Source of the DNA: Desulfovibrio sp. UIB00
GTDB lineage: Bacteria > Desulfobacterota > Desulfovibrionia > Desulfovibrionales > Desulfovibrionaceae
Direction of reading: 5' to 3'
Length of the DNA: 64,000 nucleotides
NCBI RefSeq assembly: GCF_022508225.1
Contig: NZ_JAETXJ010000009.1
Coordinates: forward strand, 62,001-126,000
Part shown: positions 7,763 through 15,324 of the stretch, piece by piece
How positions within the stretch are numbered: position 1 is the stretch's first letter
How the letters are laid out: each line of letters begins with the position of its first letter
Position numbers and translations under genes: made by a program
The notes under the pieces: generated by a model
Seen by the model: the letters and a program-made list of their open reading frames with translations, nothing else
The model's database searches: none
What the model was told of the DNA's origin: nothing

Positions 7763-8926
7763 ATGGCAGACAAAGCTGGAAAAGCGGCAAAACTGATAAG
7801 CGCGGCCACTACTGGCCCCATCATGTCTGTTGTAAGCAAGCTTCCCCCATTGATGCCGCCTGTTTTGACTGCTGCTTTTTCTAGCCACCTTGCAGCGCTA
7901 GAAGCAGAAGTGCGCCCCCATTGGACGGACTGTTTGGCAGCCGCTTGCCCTCCAAAAGTGCTTGGTCATTCCCCCTTGCTCGATGGCGTTTACCCGTTGG
8001 GTAAAGCATATCAATCTGATTTGAATGCAAAAGTTCATTCAATGCTGGAAGGGTGGAGGCAACATTTCGATCCGCTGGCTGAGAATACCCGCATGATTCA
8101 GGCTGCCTATTCTGATAATTCTCAGCGGTTGCGCGAGAGTTTTAAGCCAGTTGAAATGCTGGGCGCTTTGAGCATGCCGGAATCTATCTTGAAGGCGCAT
8201 ACAGTCATGCAAGCTGTAGCTGGTTATGCCAACAGCCACGCAGCTCAACTGACACAGATAAAAGATTTTGCCACCAGTTTTAATGTCAACGACATTACGG
8301 CATTGACTGCCGGGCTGTTCCCCAAAACTGTTGCAGAGTATTTGCGAGCCAATCCCCTGACAGAAGCCGAGTGGGAAAAAGCCGCCCGCGAATCCTATGC
8401 TGATAACGCAGAACAAAATTTGGCTGAAGTAGCTGATGTGCTTGAAGCACCAGAGCAAAATCGCTGGCAGATTATCCAGTTTATTTGGAGCATCCTTTTT
8501 CTTTCTTTGCTAGCGGCTGGCGGGCAGGCAATGGCAGCTGATGTACAAAGCTTAGCAGCCAAAACTTTTTGGAATTTTATTAGTGGCATCAGCATGTTGT
8601 GGGCATCTGCATATGTGCCACAAGTCCTACAGCATTGGAAAAGCAGCACAGGATCCCCCCCGCCTCTGGCCGTGATTATTGCCTCTGACGGCAGAGACGT
8701 GCCCGTGCGCAAAACTGGCAACCCCAACTCTGCAATTCTTCATCGCCTCCCTGTGGGGACGTTAATCCCCTTGGCCAAAGAAGGCACAAAAGAAATGAAG
8801 GCCGTGGTCGCAGATATCGATGACAACGGCGAAGTTGTTGAACTAGCCTGGATATCAAGAAGAAATCTGAAGCGGATAAAGATGAAGCAGGCTTATGCGC
8901 TGAAAAAGATGCTGCCTCCACGTTAG
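7763..8926 (+). CDS. TM protein with C-terminal SH3-like domain (cassette E)
   Basis: A 387-aa protein with the same layout as the 2224-3396 product: a long helical N-terminal region (1-230), one TM segment at ~236-258 (IIQFIWSILFLSLLAA), a linker, then an SH3-like domain at ~303-373 ending AWISRRNLKRIK. The SH3-like part carries DVPVRKTGNPNS, as in many bacterial SH3 domains. It lacks the nuclease-like neighbour that its counterpart has. AAGGAATC lies upstream of ATG 7763. GC content is higher than in cassette B, so the two came by separate routes rather than by local duplication. The family is not recognised. Confidence 0.55.
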   Translation: MADKAGKAAKLISAATTGPIMSVVSKLPPLMPPVLTAAFSSHLAALEAEVRPHWTDCLAAACPPKVLGHSPLLDGVYPLGKAYQSDLNAKVHSMLEGWRQHFDPLAENTRMIQAAYSDNSQRLRESFKPVEMLGALSMPESILKAHTVMQAVAGYANSHAAQLTQIKDFATSFNVNDITALTAGLFPKTVAEYLRANPLTEAEWEKAARESYADNAEQNLAEVADVLEAPEQNRWQIIQFIWSILFLSLLAAGGQAMAADVQSLAAKTFWNFISGISMLWASAYVPQVLQHWKSSTGSPPPLAVIIASDGRDVPVRKTGNPNSAILHRLPVGTLIPLAKEGTKEMKAVVADIDDNGEVVELAWISRRNLKRIKMKQAYALKKMLPPR

Positions 8927-8966
8927 GCCCAGGCTTTGCGGGTAAGCGAGAGTAGGTTGATAAACC

Positions 8967-8996
8967 TTGACATGATATCATTAAGTAATATCATTA
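8967..8996 (+). promoter_or_regulatory. hicA promoter with operator-like direct repeats
   Basis: TTGACA at 8967-8972 and TATCAT at 8989-8994 are 16 bp apart. Two ATATCATTA direct repeats (8975-8983 and 8988-8996) cover the -10 region, as expected for autoregulation by the HicB antitoxin. The predicted start of transcription falls at or next to the hicA ATG. Confidence 0.6.
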
Positions 8997-9000
8997 CACC

Positions 9001-9255
9001 ATGAAGCGCAAACATGCCGCCACCCTCACGCAGATTTTTGCAAGGCCTGTCCCAGGTGGTATTAGGTGGGCGGATATTGAGGCGTTATTCATTGCTCTTG
9101 GGGCAGAAATAAGCGAGCGAGAAGGCTCAAGAGTATGCGTGTTCCTCTTTGGGGAAATAAAGATTTTTCATCGCCCGCATCCAGAACCGACCACAGACAA
9201 AGGGGCGGTTGCTAGTGTGCGAAGATGGCTTGAAGAGCATGGAGTGAAGCCATGA
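9001..9255 (+). CDS. hicA: HicA family toxin
   Basis: An 84-aa protein. HicA toxins are small double-stranded-RNA-binding-fold mRNA interferases that cleave mRNA until bound by HicB. The family pattern is visible: an N-terminal helix with W-x-D-I-E-A-L (WADIEALFIALGAEI), the strand GSRVCVFLFGE, then the histidine region FHRPHPEP and a C-terminal helix VRRWLEEHG. The length is typical. The gene overlaps hicB by 4 nt (ATGA). There is no Shine-Dalgarno upstream of ATG 9001, and the predicted promoter places +1 at the start codon, so the message may be leaderless. Confidence 0.85.
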   Translation: MKRKHAATLTQIFARPVPGGIRWADIEALFIALGAEISEREGSRVCVFLFGEIKIFHRPHPEPTTDKGAVASVRRWLEEHGVKP

Positions 9256-9584
9256 AAAATGTGATGGATTTTGACGGATACAAGGCTGCTATTGCCTATG
9301 ATCCTGAAATGGAAATGTTCCGCGGTGAATTTGTGGGGCTGAACGGTGGCGCAGATTTTTACGCTTCTGACCTTGCCGGATTACGCCGGGAGGGGAGCGA
9401 ATCGCTACGCATTTTCCTTGAGGAATGTGCAAAGCATGGCATTGAGCCTCGCAAGCCCAATCGCGGAAATTTTGCCTTGCGCCTTGAGCCTGACGTTTAT
9501 CATCGCGCAAGCGTTGCAGCAGCCGCGCAGGGAAAGTCCTTGAATGCTTTCATTGCGGATACGGTGAAGCAGGTTGTGGGCTAG
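9252..9584 (+). CDS. hicB: HicB family antitoxin
   Basis: A 110-aa protein in the HicB layout: an N-terminal partial RNase-H-like fold (YKAAIAYDPEMEMFRGEFVG) that binds and masks the toxin, and a C-terminal ribbon-helix-helix DNA-binding region (RLEPDVYHRASVAAAAQGKS, then LNAFIADTVKQ). It overlaps hicA by 4 nt, so toxin and antitoxin are translationally coupled. The RHH region would bind the ATATCATTA repeats in the promoter (inference). A terminator follows at 9614-9642. Confidence 0.85.
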   Translation: MKNVMDFDGYKAAIAYDPEMEMFRGEFVGLNGGADFYASDLAGLRREGSESLRIFLEECAKHGIEPRKPNRGNFALRLEPDVYHRASVAAAAQGKSLNAFIADTVKQVVG

Positions 9585-9613
9585 AATTATTTGGATCTGG
9601 TCAATGTGCAGTC

Positions 9614-9642
9614 AAAGGCCGCCCATCTCTGGGCGGCCTTTT
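9614..9642. terminator. Terminator after hicB
   Basis: AAAGGCCGCCC, loop ATCTCT, GGGCGGCCTTTT: a strong hairpin with a T run, between hicB (plus) and the convergent nuclease-like gene. Confidence 0.8.
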
Positions 9643-9669
9643 GTATAATCTGTGGCAGCCTTATTGGTG

Positions 9670-10392
9670 CTACCGTGCACAGGGGTGAGTTTTCCAGTAG
9701 GTTCCCTTATCGTCAGGGGTGCCATGTTCGTTGCACCTGATTACCTTTAGGAATCGTGTTTCATCAGAGTTATTGCGGTGATTGCTTCCAGCCTTCACCA
9801 AAAAAGCTCGGATGTCCGTGGTTGGGGGTGTTTGCATGCAATAGCATGTTGTTTTTGTATTTGTCAGAGTCTTTTTAACCAATTCAGAAGTCTTTTCAAT
9901 GTTTGAAAAATTTGGTGAAAGCATAATAAAATATTTATTTATATTTTTGAATAACTCATGCATCCTTTCAAGCCTGTCTATCTTGTGGAACAATTGATCA
10001 TAATCCCACCCAGAAGATAACTTTGCTTCGATAAGTATAATTGTATTGTCTGCGCAAATTATGAAATCAAAGTCTTCTTGTGTTCCTAAAATGTCGCAAA
10101 TTTTGCTTTGATTTCTGGCGTTATGTTTCACATTCTCTTGGTTATGTGTCTCTTTATCTTGGTATAATGTGAGAGCAGCGATAAGCCAATCGATATGGTA
10201 GTCCATCGCCCACCATGCATTTTTAAGATCAACACTTAAGAGCTCTTTAAATTCGCCAGCCAAGGTGTCAATAAACCCATCATTGAGAGGCAGGGCCAGA
10301 TCGTCTCCGTTTCCGCAGCAGTTCCGAATGAGCCAGTAACGTTCTTTCCGGTTAAAAACTTCCAGGCATTGCGTCAGTGTTTTGCGGCTCAT
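9670..10392 (-). CDS. PD-(D/E)XK nuclease-like protein, standalone
   Basis: A 240-aa AT-rich protein. The probable nuclease core has E106 and D107/D109 in QEDFDFIICADN, then E122-A123-K124 in TIILIEAKLSSGWD, a standard D...ExK arrangement on two adjacent strands. The N-terminal ~100 residues are helical and contain WWAMDYHIDWLIAALTL. The C-terminal part has cysteines (CYCMQ) with no clear zinc pattern. It is transcribed against hicAB and has no partner, so it resembles solo restriction-like defence nucleases. A repair or transposon nuclease is also possible. The call rests on motifs only. Confidence 0.55.
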   Translation of the reverse strand: MSRKTLTQCLEVFNRKERYWLIRNCCGNGDDLALPLNDGFIDTLAGEFKELLSVDLKNAWWAMDYHIDWLIAALTLYQDKETHNQENVKHNARNQSKICDILGTQEDFDFIICADNTIILIEAKLSSGWDYDQLFHKIDRLERMHELFKNINKYFIMLSPNFSNIEKTSELVKKTLTNTKTTCYCMQTPPTTDIRAFLVKAGSNHRNNSDETRFLKVIRCNEHGTPDDKGTYWKTHPCAR

Positions 10393-10558
10393 GGTTTGTC
10401 TCGTGGTGTGCAGTTAAACTTATTGGTATTGTTTGAAAGCAATTTATGTCGTCTATCATACTATTTTTTGGGGTAATTCGTTTGGCATCAACCACCCAAC
10501 GTCTGTTCAACCTTGCACATAAATAGGAACTGCCGGAATTAGCTCGGCTTTTTTGTGT

Positions 10559-10586
10559 CCCCTATCATGACGCTTGGTTGAGCCGA
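10559..10586 (+). repeat. 28-bp repeat flanking barstar gene, left copy
   Basis: Matches 11186-11213 at 23 of 28 positions; shared blocks are CCCCTATC and GGTTGAGCCGA. The two copies are in the same orientation and bracket the barstar gene. Confidence 0.6.
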
Positions 10587-10675
10587 GACTTATGGAGTGA
10601 TACGCCTGAGAAAATAGCGGACAAGCAGGGTCGGAGGGCGGCGATGTCATTACTCCTACTTTTTGTACAAAGCCT

Positions 10676-11083
10676 TTATTCCTCGAATTCCAAAGTGCAG
10701 TCGTGGCCTGAGCTTTTATCGTAAAGGGTAATTTCAATAATTTTGTCCATGAGTGTAGGGCCAACCTCATTCTGTGCGTCAATTACTTGCTTTTTTACGA
10801 TATCTCGATTCAACGGATGGCAAGTCTTCAAGTTATCTTCACAGTATTTTGCTGTTGCTGGATAACCGAAGTCTGAGCGGCTTTTGGCTGCATTTTTCCA
10901 AAGGATTGCAATCGGCTCACCCCGTTCATGTCGACCAAATCCACCGCGCAGAATGTCGTTGTAGGCATTCAGGTTGTGCCCTGTCCTAAAAGTAAGATCC
11001 TTTGTGAAGACCTCCTCCACCTCGCAGAAGAAGCCCTCAATGGTGTCAAACCGTGCGCCATCAATTATAAATTTTTCTCGCAT
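10676..11083 (-). CDS. Barstar family inhibitor, orphan
   Basis: A 135-aa protein of the barstar family, small proteins that bind and block barnase-type ribonucleases. Family marks are the first strand FIIDGARF, the helix EGFFCEVEEVF, then GHNLNAYNDILRGGFG, which matches the inhibitory helix region (GxNLDAxxDxL). It is longer than classical barstar (~90 aa), as in many proteobacterial relatives. No barnase-like gene is found on either side. GTGAGGC precedes ATG 11083. Imperfect direct repeats lie at 10559 and 11186, so it appears to be a mobile cassette. It may guard against a toxin from a neighbour cell or phage. Confidence 0.8.
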   Translation of the reverse strand: MREKFIIDGARFDTIEGFFCEVEEVFTKDLTFRTGHNLNAYNDILRGGFGRHERGEPIAILWKNAAKSRSDFGYPATAKYCEDNLKTCHPLNRDIVKKQVIDAQNEVGPTLMDKIIEITLYDKSSGHDCTLEFEE

Positions 11084-11185
11084 ATTGCCTCACGTCTAGC
11101 TCGTTTTTCCATCATGTTTGCTCAAATGTCACAATTGAGCAATTTGCCGAGGAGTCTACTATGTTTGGCAGAGTAGGGGCTTTTC

Positions 11186-11213
11186 CCCCTATCTCTGCGC
11201 TGGGTTGAGCCGA
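11186..11213 (+). repeat. 28-bp repeat flanking barstar gene, right copy
   Basis: Partner of 10559-10586 with 23 of 28 matches. A weaker likeness continues a few bases further in both copies. Confidence 0.6.
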
Positions 11214-11328
11214 TATTTGAGAGTTGGTATGTATGAAAATCGAGCAGGGTATAGAGCGAGGCGTATGCCTCACAGTTGGGAGAGGGCGAACCACTTGGCT
11301 TAGTGTACATAATCAACCTGGGGGAAGT

Positions 11329-12000
11329 ATGCAGAAGGTCGTTTTTTTCACGATTGCCATTGCCTTTATTCTTTGTGCTGGCTGTGCCCCCCAAAAGCCA
11401 ATGACACCAGAAGAAATCGCCGCAGAGCGAACCCGGCAAATGGCGATGATTACCCGTAGCTATCCTGATAAAAAGCCAGAAGAGGTCCTGCTTGCCTCGG
11501 CCAGAATATTCAGTCTTGCCGACGACGATTACACCGTGAGCCATTCACCGACGGCTATCCAAGCTCAACGGAATTGGATGATTTATCTTGTGATTTCAGC
11601 AGCAATGGGGACTGACACCTGGATCGTTGAAGTCACACCAGACGGGGATGGAACAAAGGTTATGGCGAGACATTCAGGCCAGGCCTCAAGTGTTACAGCA
11701 ATGGCGGTACCCACATCTAATGGTGGGATGTCCACGACAGCCGTCACCTCTCCAGCAATGCAAAATATGACGACACGCCCAGCCATCTATCAACTATTCT
11801 TCGCTCGACTTGATAATCTATTAGGAAAGCGTTCAGATTGGGTGACTTGCAAAGACGCAAATGCCCAATTTACTGATGGCTTTCTTGACCCGTTTTGTAC
11901 TGTGGCGAATGACAGAACCCCTGATGGAAAATCCTCTGCGCAACGCCAGGAAATTGAAGAAAGGAACAAGCCAACGAGCGGTGTTTCAATTGGTGGATAG
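11329..12000 (+). CDS. Putative lipoprotein, unknown
   Basis: ATG 11329 has GGGGAA just upstream, giving 223 aa. The signal peptide MQKVVFFTIAIAFILCAGC has a cleavage cysteine at 19, so it is probably a lipoprotein, although the lipobox has Cys rather than Leu at -3. The mature part contains LADDDYTVSHSPTAIQAQRN and a strand WIVEVTPDGDGTKVMARH, followed by a small-residue-rich stretch (TSNGGMSTTAVTSPAM) before YQLFFARLDNLLGKR. I do not recognise the family. It may be a prophage lipoprotein of the exclusion type. Confidence 0.6.
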   Translation: MQKVVFFTIAIAFILCAGCAPQKPMTPEEIAAERTRQMAMITRSYPDKKPEEVLLASARIFSLADDDYTVSHSPTAIQAQRNWMIYLVISAAMGTDTWIVEVTPDGDGTKVMARHSGQASSVTAMAVPTSNGGMSTTAVTSPAMQNMTTRPAIYQLFFARLDNLLGKRSDWVTCKDANAQFTDGFLDPFCTVANDRTPDGKSSAQRQEIEERNKPTSGVSIGG

Positions 12001-12075
12001 GCGCTCTGTCAAAGTGGATTGATTCTTGTTTTGGGTGAGTCATCACAAATAATATCATATTTTTTGGGGGCCTGT

Positions 12076-12462
12076 ATGATTAACTACTTTGATGATGAGG
12101 ACAAAAGGCACTGGCCATGGAGAGCAGTCCAAGTATGGCAGATTTTGGTCTCCAAGGCCGTTAATAAACAGCTCATGACCTACGGCGAGCTTGCAAATAT
12201 ACTTGGGTTTGAAGGGGCTAGAGTTCTCGCTCATCCTTTGGGGCATATTGCTGTTTATTGTAAAAAAAATGGCCTTCCTCCGTTAACATCACTGGTTGTC
12301 AACGTAGGTGGTTCACCAGGGGATGGATTTCCCGACAAGGAAAAATACTCCCCCCTTGATGAAGCAAGGTTTCGAGTGTTCACCCTCGAATGGTATAAGA
12401 TTGTACCACCGACCGCAGAGGAGTATGCAGAGCTTGGAAGCGGGTTCGAAAAGGCTAATTAA
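12076..12462 (+). CDS. Small winged-helix protein, MGMT/ATL-like
   Basis: ATG 12076 follows GGGGG by 5 nt, giving 128 aa. The segment TYGELANILGFEGARVLAHP resembles the DNA-binding winged helix of O6-alkylguanine methyltransferases and alkyltransferase-like proteins, and PLTSLVVN sits where the active-site PCHRVV would be. The catalytic cysteine is therefore absent, so it cannot transfer alkyl groups. It may bind DNA lesions or modified bases. It lies at the end of the cargo region, followed by the terminator at 12524-12547. The call is tentative. Confidence 0.5.
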   Translation: MINYFDDEDKRHWPWRAVQVWQILVSKAVNKQLMTYGELANILGFEGARVLAHPLGHIAVYCKKNGLPPLTSLVVNVGGSPGDGFPDKEKYSPLDEARFRVFTLEWYKIVPPTAEEYAELGSGFEKAN

Positions 12463-12523
12463 AAATAGTCAGTGGTAGATTGTCGTTATGCTTTTAGCGA
12501 GTGTTGCTCTATGATCTATGGAT

Positions 12524-12547
12524 AAGGCCGGGTTTCTCCGGCCTTTT
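12524..12547. terminator. Bidirectional terminator at the cargo/tail boundary
   Basis: AAGGCCGGGTTTCTCCGGCC followed by TTTT, between the plus-strand cargo and the minus-strand tail genes. It is nearly identical to 7619-7644. Confidence 0.8.
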
Positions 12548-12552
12548 CTCTA

Positions 12553-12870
12553 CTACTCCCTCATCTCGGGCGGCAACTGCCGCCCCTCGACCTCGCTCTT
12601 GTAGCTTTCCAGACAGTGATTCTCATCGCCAAGGATGAGGGCCACGCCATCCACCAGGCGGCGTGGCCAGCTGCGCACGCCGTGGATATGCCAGCGCCAG
12701 CAGTGGGCGCTGATGGTTTCATCCGCCCACCACAGGCCAGCTTTTCGGCAGCGTGGCCACAAGGCCACCAATGCCGCCACAAAGCCCATAGCGGCATTGG
12801 CAGCCTGATCCAGCGCGATCAGCAACTGCTTGGTGTTGTGCACCAGAACGGCCTTGCGTGAATCTGTCAT
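12553..12870 (-). CDS. Phage protein at end of tail operon (type-1 parent gene)
   Basis: A 105-aa protein, the last gene of the tail-fibre operon. Its start overlaps the upstream DUF4376-like gene by 4 nt. Tryptophan-rich segments (GLWWADETISAHCWRWHIHG, then SWPRR) precede the ending ESYKSEVEGRQLPPEMRE. I do not recognise a domain. Its 3' end is found twice more in the window (5663-5768 and 7647-7726), each time joined to a type-2 gene piece. This is the only full-length copy. Confidence 0.65.
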   Translation of the reverse strand: MTDSRKAVLVHNTKQLLIALDQAANAAMGFVAALVALWPRCRKAGLWWADETISAHCWRWHIHGVRSWPRRLVDGVALILGDENHCLESYKSEVEGRQLPPEMRE

Positions 12871-13415
12871 ATGGCCTCCAGCTCCTCAGCAGTAGCGCCC
12901 CGAGCCACAGCTTCGGCCAGTGCGGCCTTGCGCGCACCACCTTCCGCCATGCGCGCCGCCTTGTGGGCCACAGCGCCGCCCGTGTACAGGGCAAGGAAGG
13001 ATTCCGCCGTGAAGGTCAGGCGCACCAGCTCGCCCTGGCCGTCCTTCCAGTTTTTATAGGCGTTCCAGGCCACAGACTCCGGCAGCCCCTTGCCGCCCAT
13101 CTGGGCGAGCAGGGCCACGTTGGCCGTGTCGGCAAAGTTCTGCTGGTCAAAGGCGTCATAACTAAAATGGTAGCTCACGCCATCCACGGCGTATTCAAAA
13201 CCCGCTATGATAGCCGCCGATGTGCCAGCATCGATGGCGGCGCGTTTTGCTTCAACAATGGATTCAACCGGCCGTGGCGGTTCTTCCCCGGCCTTATACG
13301 GCTTGCCGTCCCATCCGCGCACCACCTCATAATTCACCTCGACACTGCCGGGGAATGGTTGCGCGTCCCACATCTCAATATCACCAGCGGCATTTTTAAT
13401 TACATAGGTAGACAT
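12867..13415 (-). CDS. Phage tail-associated protein, DUF4376-like
   Basis: A 182-aa protein. The C-terminal ~110 residues follow the DUF4376 pattern of phage tail-end proteins: IIAGFEYAVDGVSYHFSYDA, FADTANVALLAQMGGKG and the WNAYKNW segment before FLALYTGGAVAHKA. The N-terminus (MSTYVIKNAAGDIEMWDA) resembles short tail-fibre-accessory proteins. It starts at the stop of the tail-fibre gene (shared base at 13415) and overlaps 12553-12870, so it is part of a tight operon. It probably has a structural or assembly role at the tail tip. Confidence 0.7.
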   Translation of the reverse strand: MSTYVIKNAAGDIEMWDAQPFPGSVEVNYEVVRGWDGKPYKAGEEPPRPVESIVEAKRAAIDAGTSAAIIAGFEYAVDGVSYHFSYDAFDQQNFADTANVALLAQMGGKGLPESVAWNAYKNWKDGQGELVRLTFTAESFLALYTGGAVAHKAARMAEGGARKAALAEAVARGATAEELEAI

Positions 13416-14758
13416 TAGTCTGCCCCTTCATCGTATATGAATGTCATAGCTAAATTGTTTGGGACATTACCATTAATCCACACTGCGTCACCCTTACGCA
13501 CAGCAACGGTGCAAATAAGTGTTTGCCCACCTGCCGAAGCCCACTGGATATCGTCAGTTGTGTAACTTTCTCGACTCAGTCGGATATACTGTCCTGCTGC
13601 GGACGCTACGCCGCCAAACTTAAAAGCCCCGCTGGCGGGCGCTGCCGGGGTATTGCTGCCATATGCTGGCACAGCAACAGATATAGCTCTGGCGCTAGGT
13701 TTGCCGCAGTTCGCAACTTTGGCGGTACCTGTGCGCGTCATGTTATCCATATCCAGATTTGCCTTGCCCGCCAGACCTGCCATGTAATTCGACCAGTCGA
13801 ACACGCTGGCGCTGTTCTGCGCTGATGCCAGAACCACAAAATGCCGCAGGCGTATCTGTTCATCTGTGACTGTGGTGGAATTTCCGTAGATAGAATTGCC
13901 TCGTGACAAGTCAATGGCTACTACTGAGGCTTCCCCACCCCCACCTGCAAATCTGGTAGCTTCGCTAACTTGTGCAACTATTCCAGAATGAACGCTATAT
14001 TGCGGGCCGGAATCACTCCCATATATATAACCCAAGGTACCCGTGACATTCGGCAACCCGGCCTTATAACTCTTGCCCATCTCCGAGGCGCTTGCGGCCT
14101 GCGTGATGGAATCGCCGTCTTTCAGCAGCGGCACCTTGAATTTCTGGGCGTCTGCATCCAATGCGAATTTGGCGCAGTTCCCCGTCAGGGCCACCTGGGC
14201 GGCAAAGGCCGCATAGGTGCAGGTGAGCAGCTTGCCGCCAACAAGATACGTGTCGTAAAACTCCCTGAATTGTTCACGCGTGTATTCCGCAGCGTCAGCC
14301 GGAACGGTGCCGTTGGGCACGTAGCCCTCTGCCGCCGTGATACTCATAATACTACCGATCAGGGTTGTGCTGATGGCGGTGATGCCTTGCTCCGCAGCAT
14401 CCAGCCGCGTGCCGTGATCGGCGGACGTTTCGCCCAGAGTGTCCACGCGCTGGCCAATGTCATTCTGCCCGGTCGCAAGCTCTTGCAACTTGATCGATGC
14501 CGCCTCATCAGCCTCAGAGCGTTCAGCTTTTTCGGTTTCCAGCGCGCGAGCTAACAACTCAAAGCTCCCGGCCTGAGCCTGGTTTCCGGCTTTGAGTTCC
14601 GCCACCTCTCGGCCCTGAGATTCCAGGGCCGAGTCCACCTTTTTTGCATGTGCATCCAGCATGTTCAGTGCCCCTCCAATACGGGGCACGTCCTCATCCT
14701 GCATATTGCTCAGATCAGGCAACGGCAGGGCCAGATGGGCTGTCTTGTTGTCTACCAT
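13415..14758 (-). CDS. Phage tail fibre protein
   Basis: A 447-aa protein. Residues ~1-125 are a coiled-coil shaft rich in Ala, Glu and Gln (LARALETEKAERSEADEAA; GQRVDTLGETSADHG). The middle contains AEYTREQFREFYDTYLVGGK, seen in phage tail-collar proteins. The rest is Gly/Ser/Ala-rich beta-like sequence that would contact the host. It is followed directly by the DUF4376-like gene. It lies 8 nt from the truncated tail gene on its upstream side. No baseplate, sheath or capsid genes are seen in the window, so the prophage is a remnant or continues elsewhere. Confidence 0.8.
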   Translation of the reverse strand: MVDNKTAHLALPLPDLSNMQDEDVPRIGGALNMLDAHAKKVDSALESQGREVAELKAGNQAQAGSFELLARALETEKAERSEADEAASIKLQELATGQNDIGQRVDTLGETSADHGTRLDAAEQGITAISTTLIGSIMSITAAEGYVPNGTVPADAAEYTREQFREFYDTYLVGGKLLTCTYAAFAAQVALTGNCAKFALDADAQKFKVPLLKDGDSITQAASASEMGKSYKAGLPNVTGTLGYIYGSDSGPQYSVHSGIVAQVSEATRFAGGGGEASVVAIDLSRGNSIYGNSTTVTDEQIRLRHFVVLASAQNSASVFDWSNYMAGLAGKANLDMDNMTRTGTAKVANCGKPSARAISVAVPAYGSNTPAAPASGAFKFGGVASAAGQYIRLSRESYTTDDIQWASAGGQTLICTVAVRKGDAVWINGNVPNNLAMTFIYDEGAD

Positions 14759-14766
14759 GTTGCCTC

Positions 14767-15324
14767 CTAAGCCACGGCCATAAGCCGCACGTCCTGCACC
14801 TGCGGCCGGGCCGATATTGTGCCGGTGAGGGTGAGCCTCACCTTGATGAGCTGTGCGCCAGCAAGGTCATGGGTAAAGCGGAACTCGACCAGACCATCGC
14901 CCTGGTTAACGGTCGCGCCTGCCGTCATTGCTTTCCACGCGCCGCCGTCGATCTGGATCTCCGGCGTTACGGTCGCGCCGGAAGGGATAACTGCGTTGTA
15001 GATCAACACTGCCCGGGCGGCCCCGGTGGCCGGGATGCTGCGGCTGTAATAGTCTGCCGATTCCTGCACCGTGCCCGCCAAGAGTTGCGAGCCGGGCCAG
15101 AGCACGGGCGACCCCTTGGCATCGCCCACCAACTTGGCAGATACCTGCACCGCACCGGTTACAGGCTCGGCAAGGCGCACCGGCTGCCCCTCGGCAACGG
15201 TGAGGGAAGTGCCGCTGGGGAGTTCCAGGGCGTACTCCACCCGAGTCTTTGAGGTCGGCGTTTCCGCCAGCGCCCTACGGGGTATTTGTAGGGATAATAG
15301 CACAGAGTGAGTGTATTTTGTCAA
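14767..15324 (-). CDS. Phage tail protein, probably 5'-truncated
   Basis: An open frame of 185 codons with beta-rich tail-protein character (EYALELPSGTSLTVAEGQPV, EIQIDGGAWKAM, ending VQDVRLMAVA). The only start that uses the full frame is a TTG at 15324, which is also the -35 (TTGACA) of a promoter-like sequence, so it is not a credible start. No Shine-Dalgarno is present. AT-rich unrelated DNA begins beyond ~15300. I read this as the 3' part of a larger tail gene cut by a deletion or insertion. Confidence 0.6.
   Translation of the reverse strand: MTKYTHSVLLSLQIPRRALAETPTSKTRVEYALELPSGTSLTVAEGQPVRLAEPVTGAVQVSAKLVGDAKGSPVLWPGSQLLAGTVQESADYYSRSIPATGAARAVLIYNAVIPSGATVTPEIQIDGGAWKAMTAGATVNQGDGLVEFRFTHDLAGAQLIKVRLTLTGTISARPQVQDVRLMAVA
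15294..15324 (-). promoter_or_regulatory. Promoter-like sequence at tail operon breakpoint
   Basis: On the minus strand, TTGACA (15324-15319) and TATTAT (15299-15294) are separated by 19 bp, slightly long. A CCCTAC/GTAGGG inverted repeat (15273-15293) lies just downstream. It could drive the remaining tail genes. Confidence 0.35.

Noticed and set aside
10507..10782. Minus-strand frame next to barstar as a possible barnase partner
   Set aside because: It overlaps the barstar 3' end, has no ribosome site and shows no ribonuclease motif.
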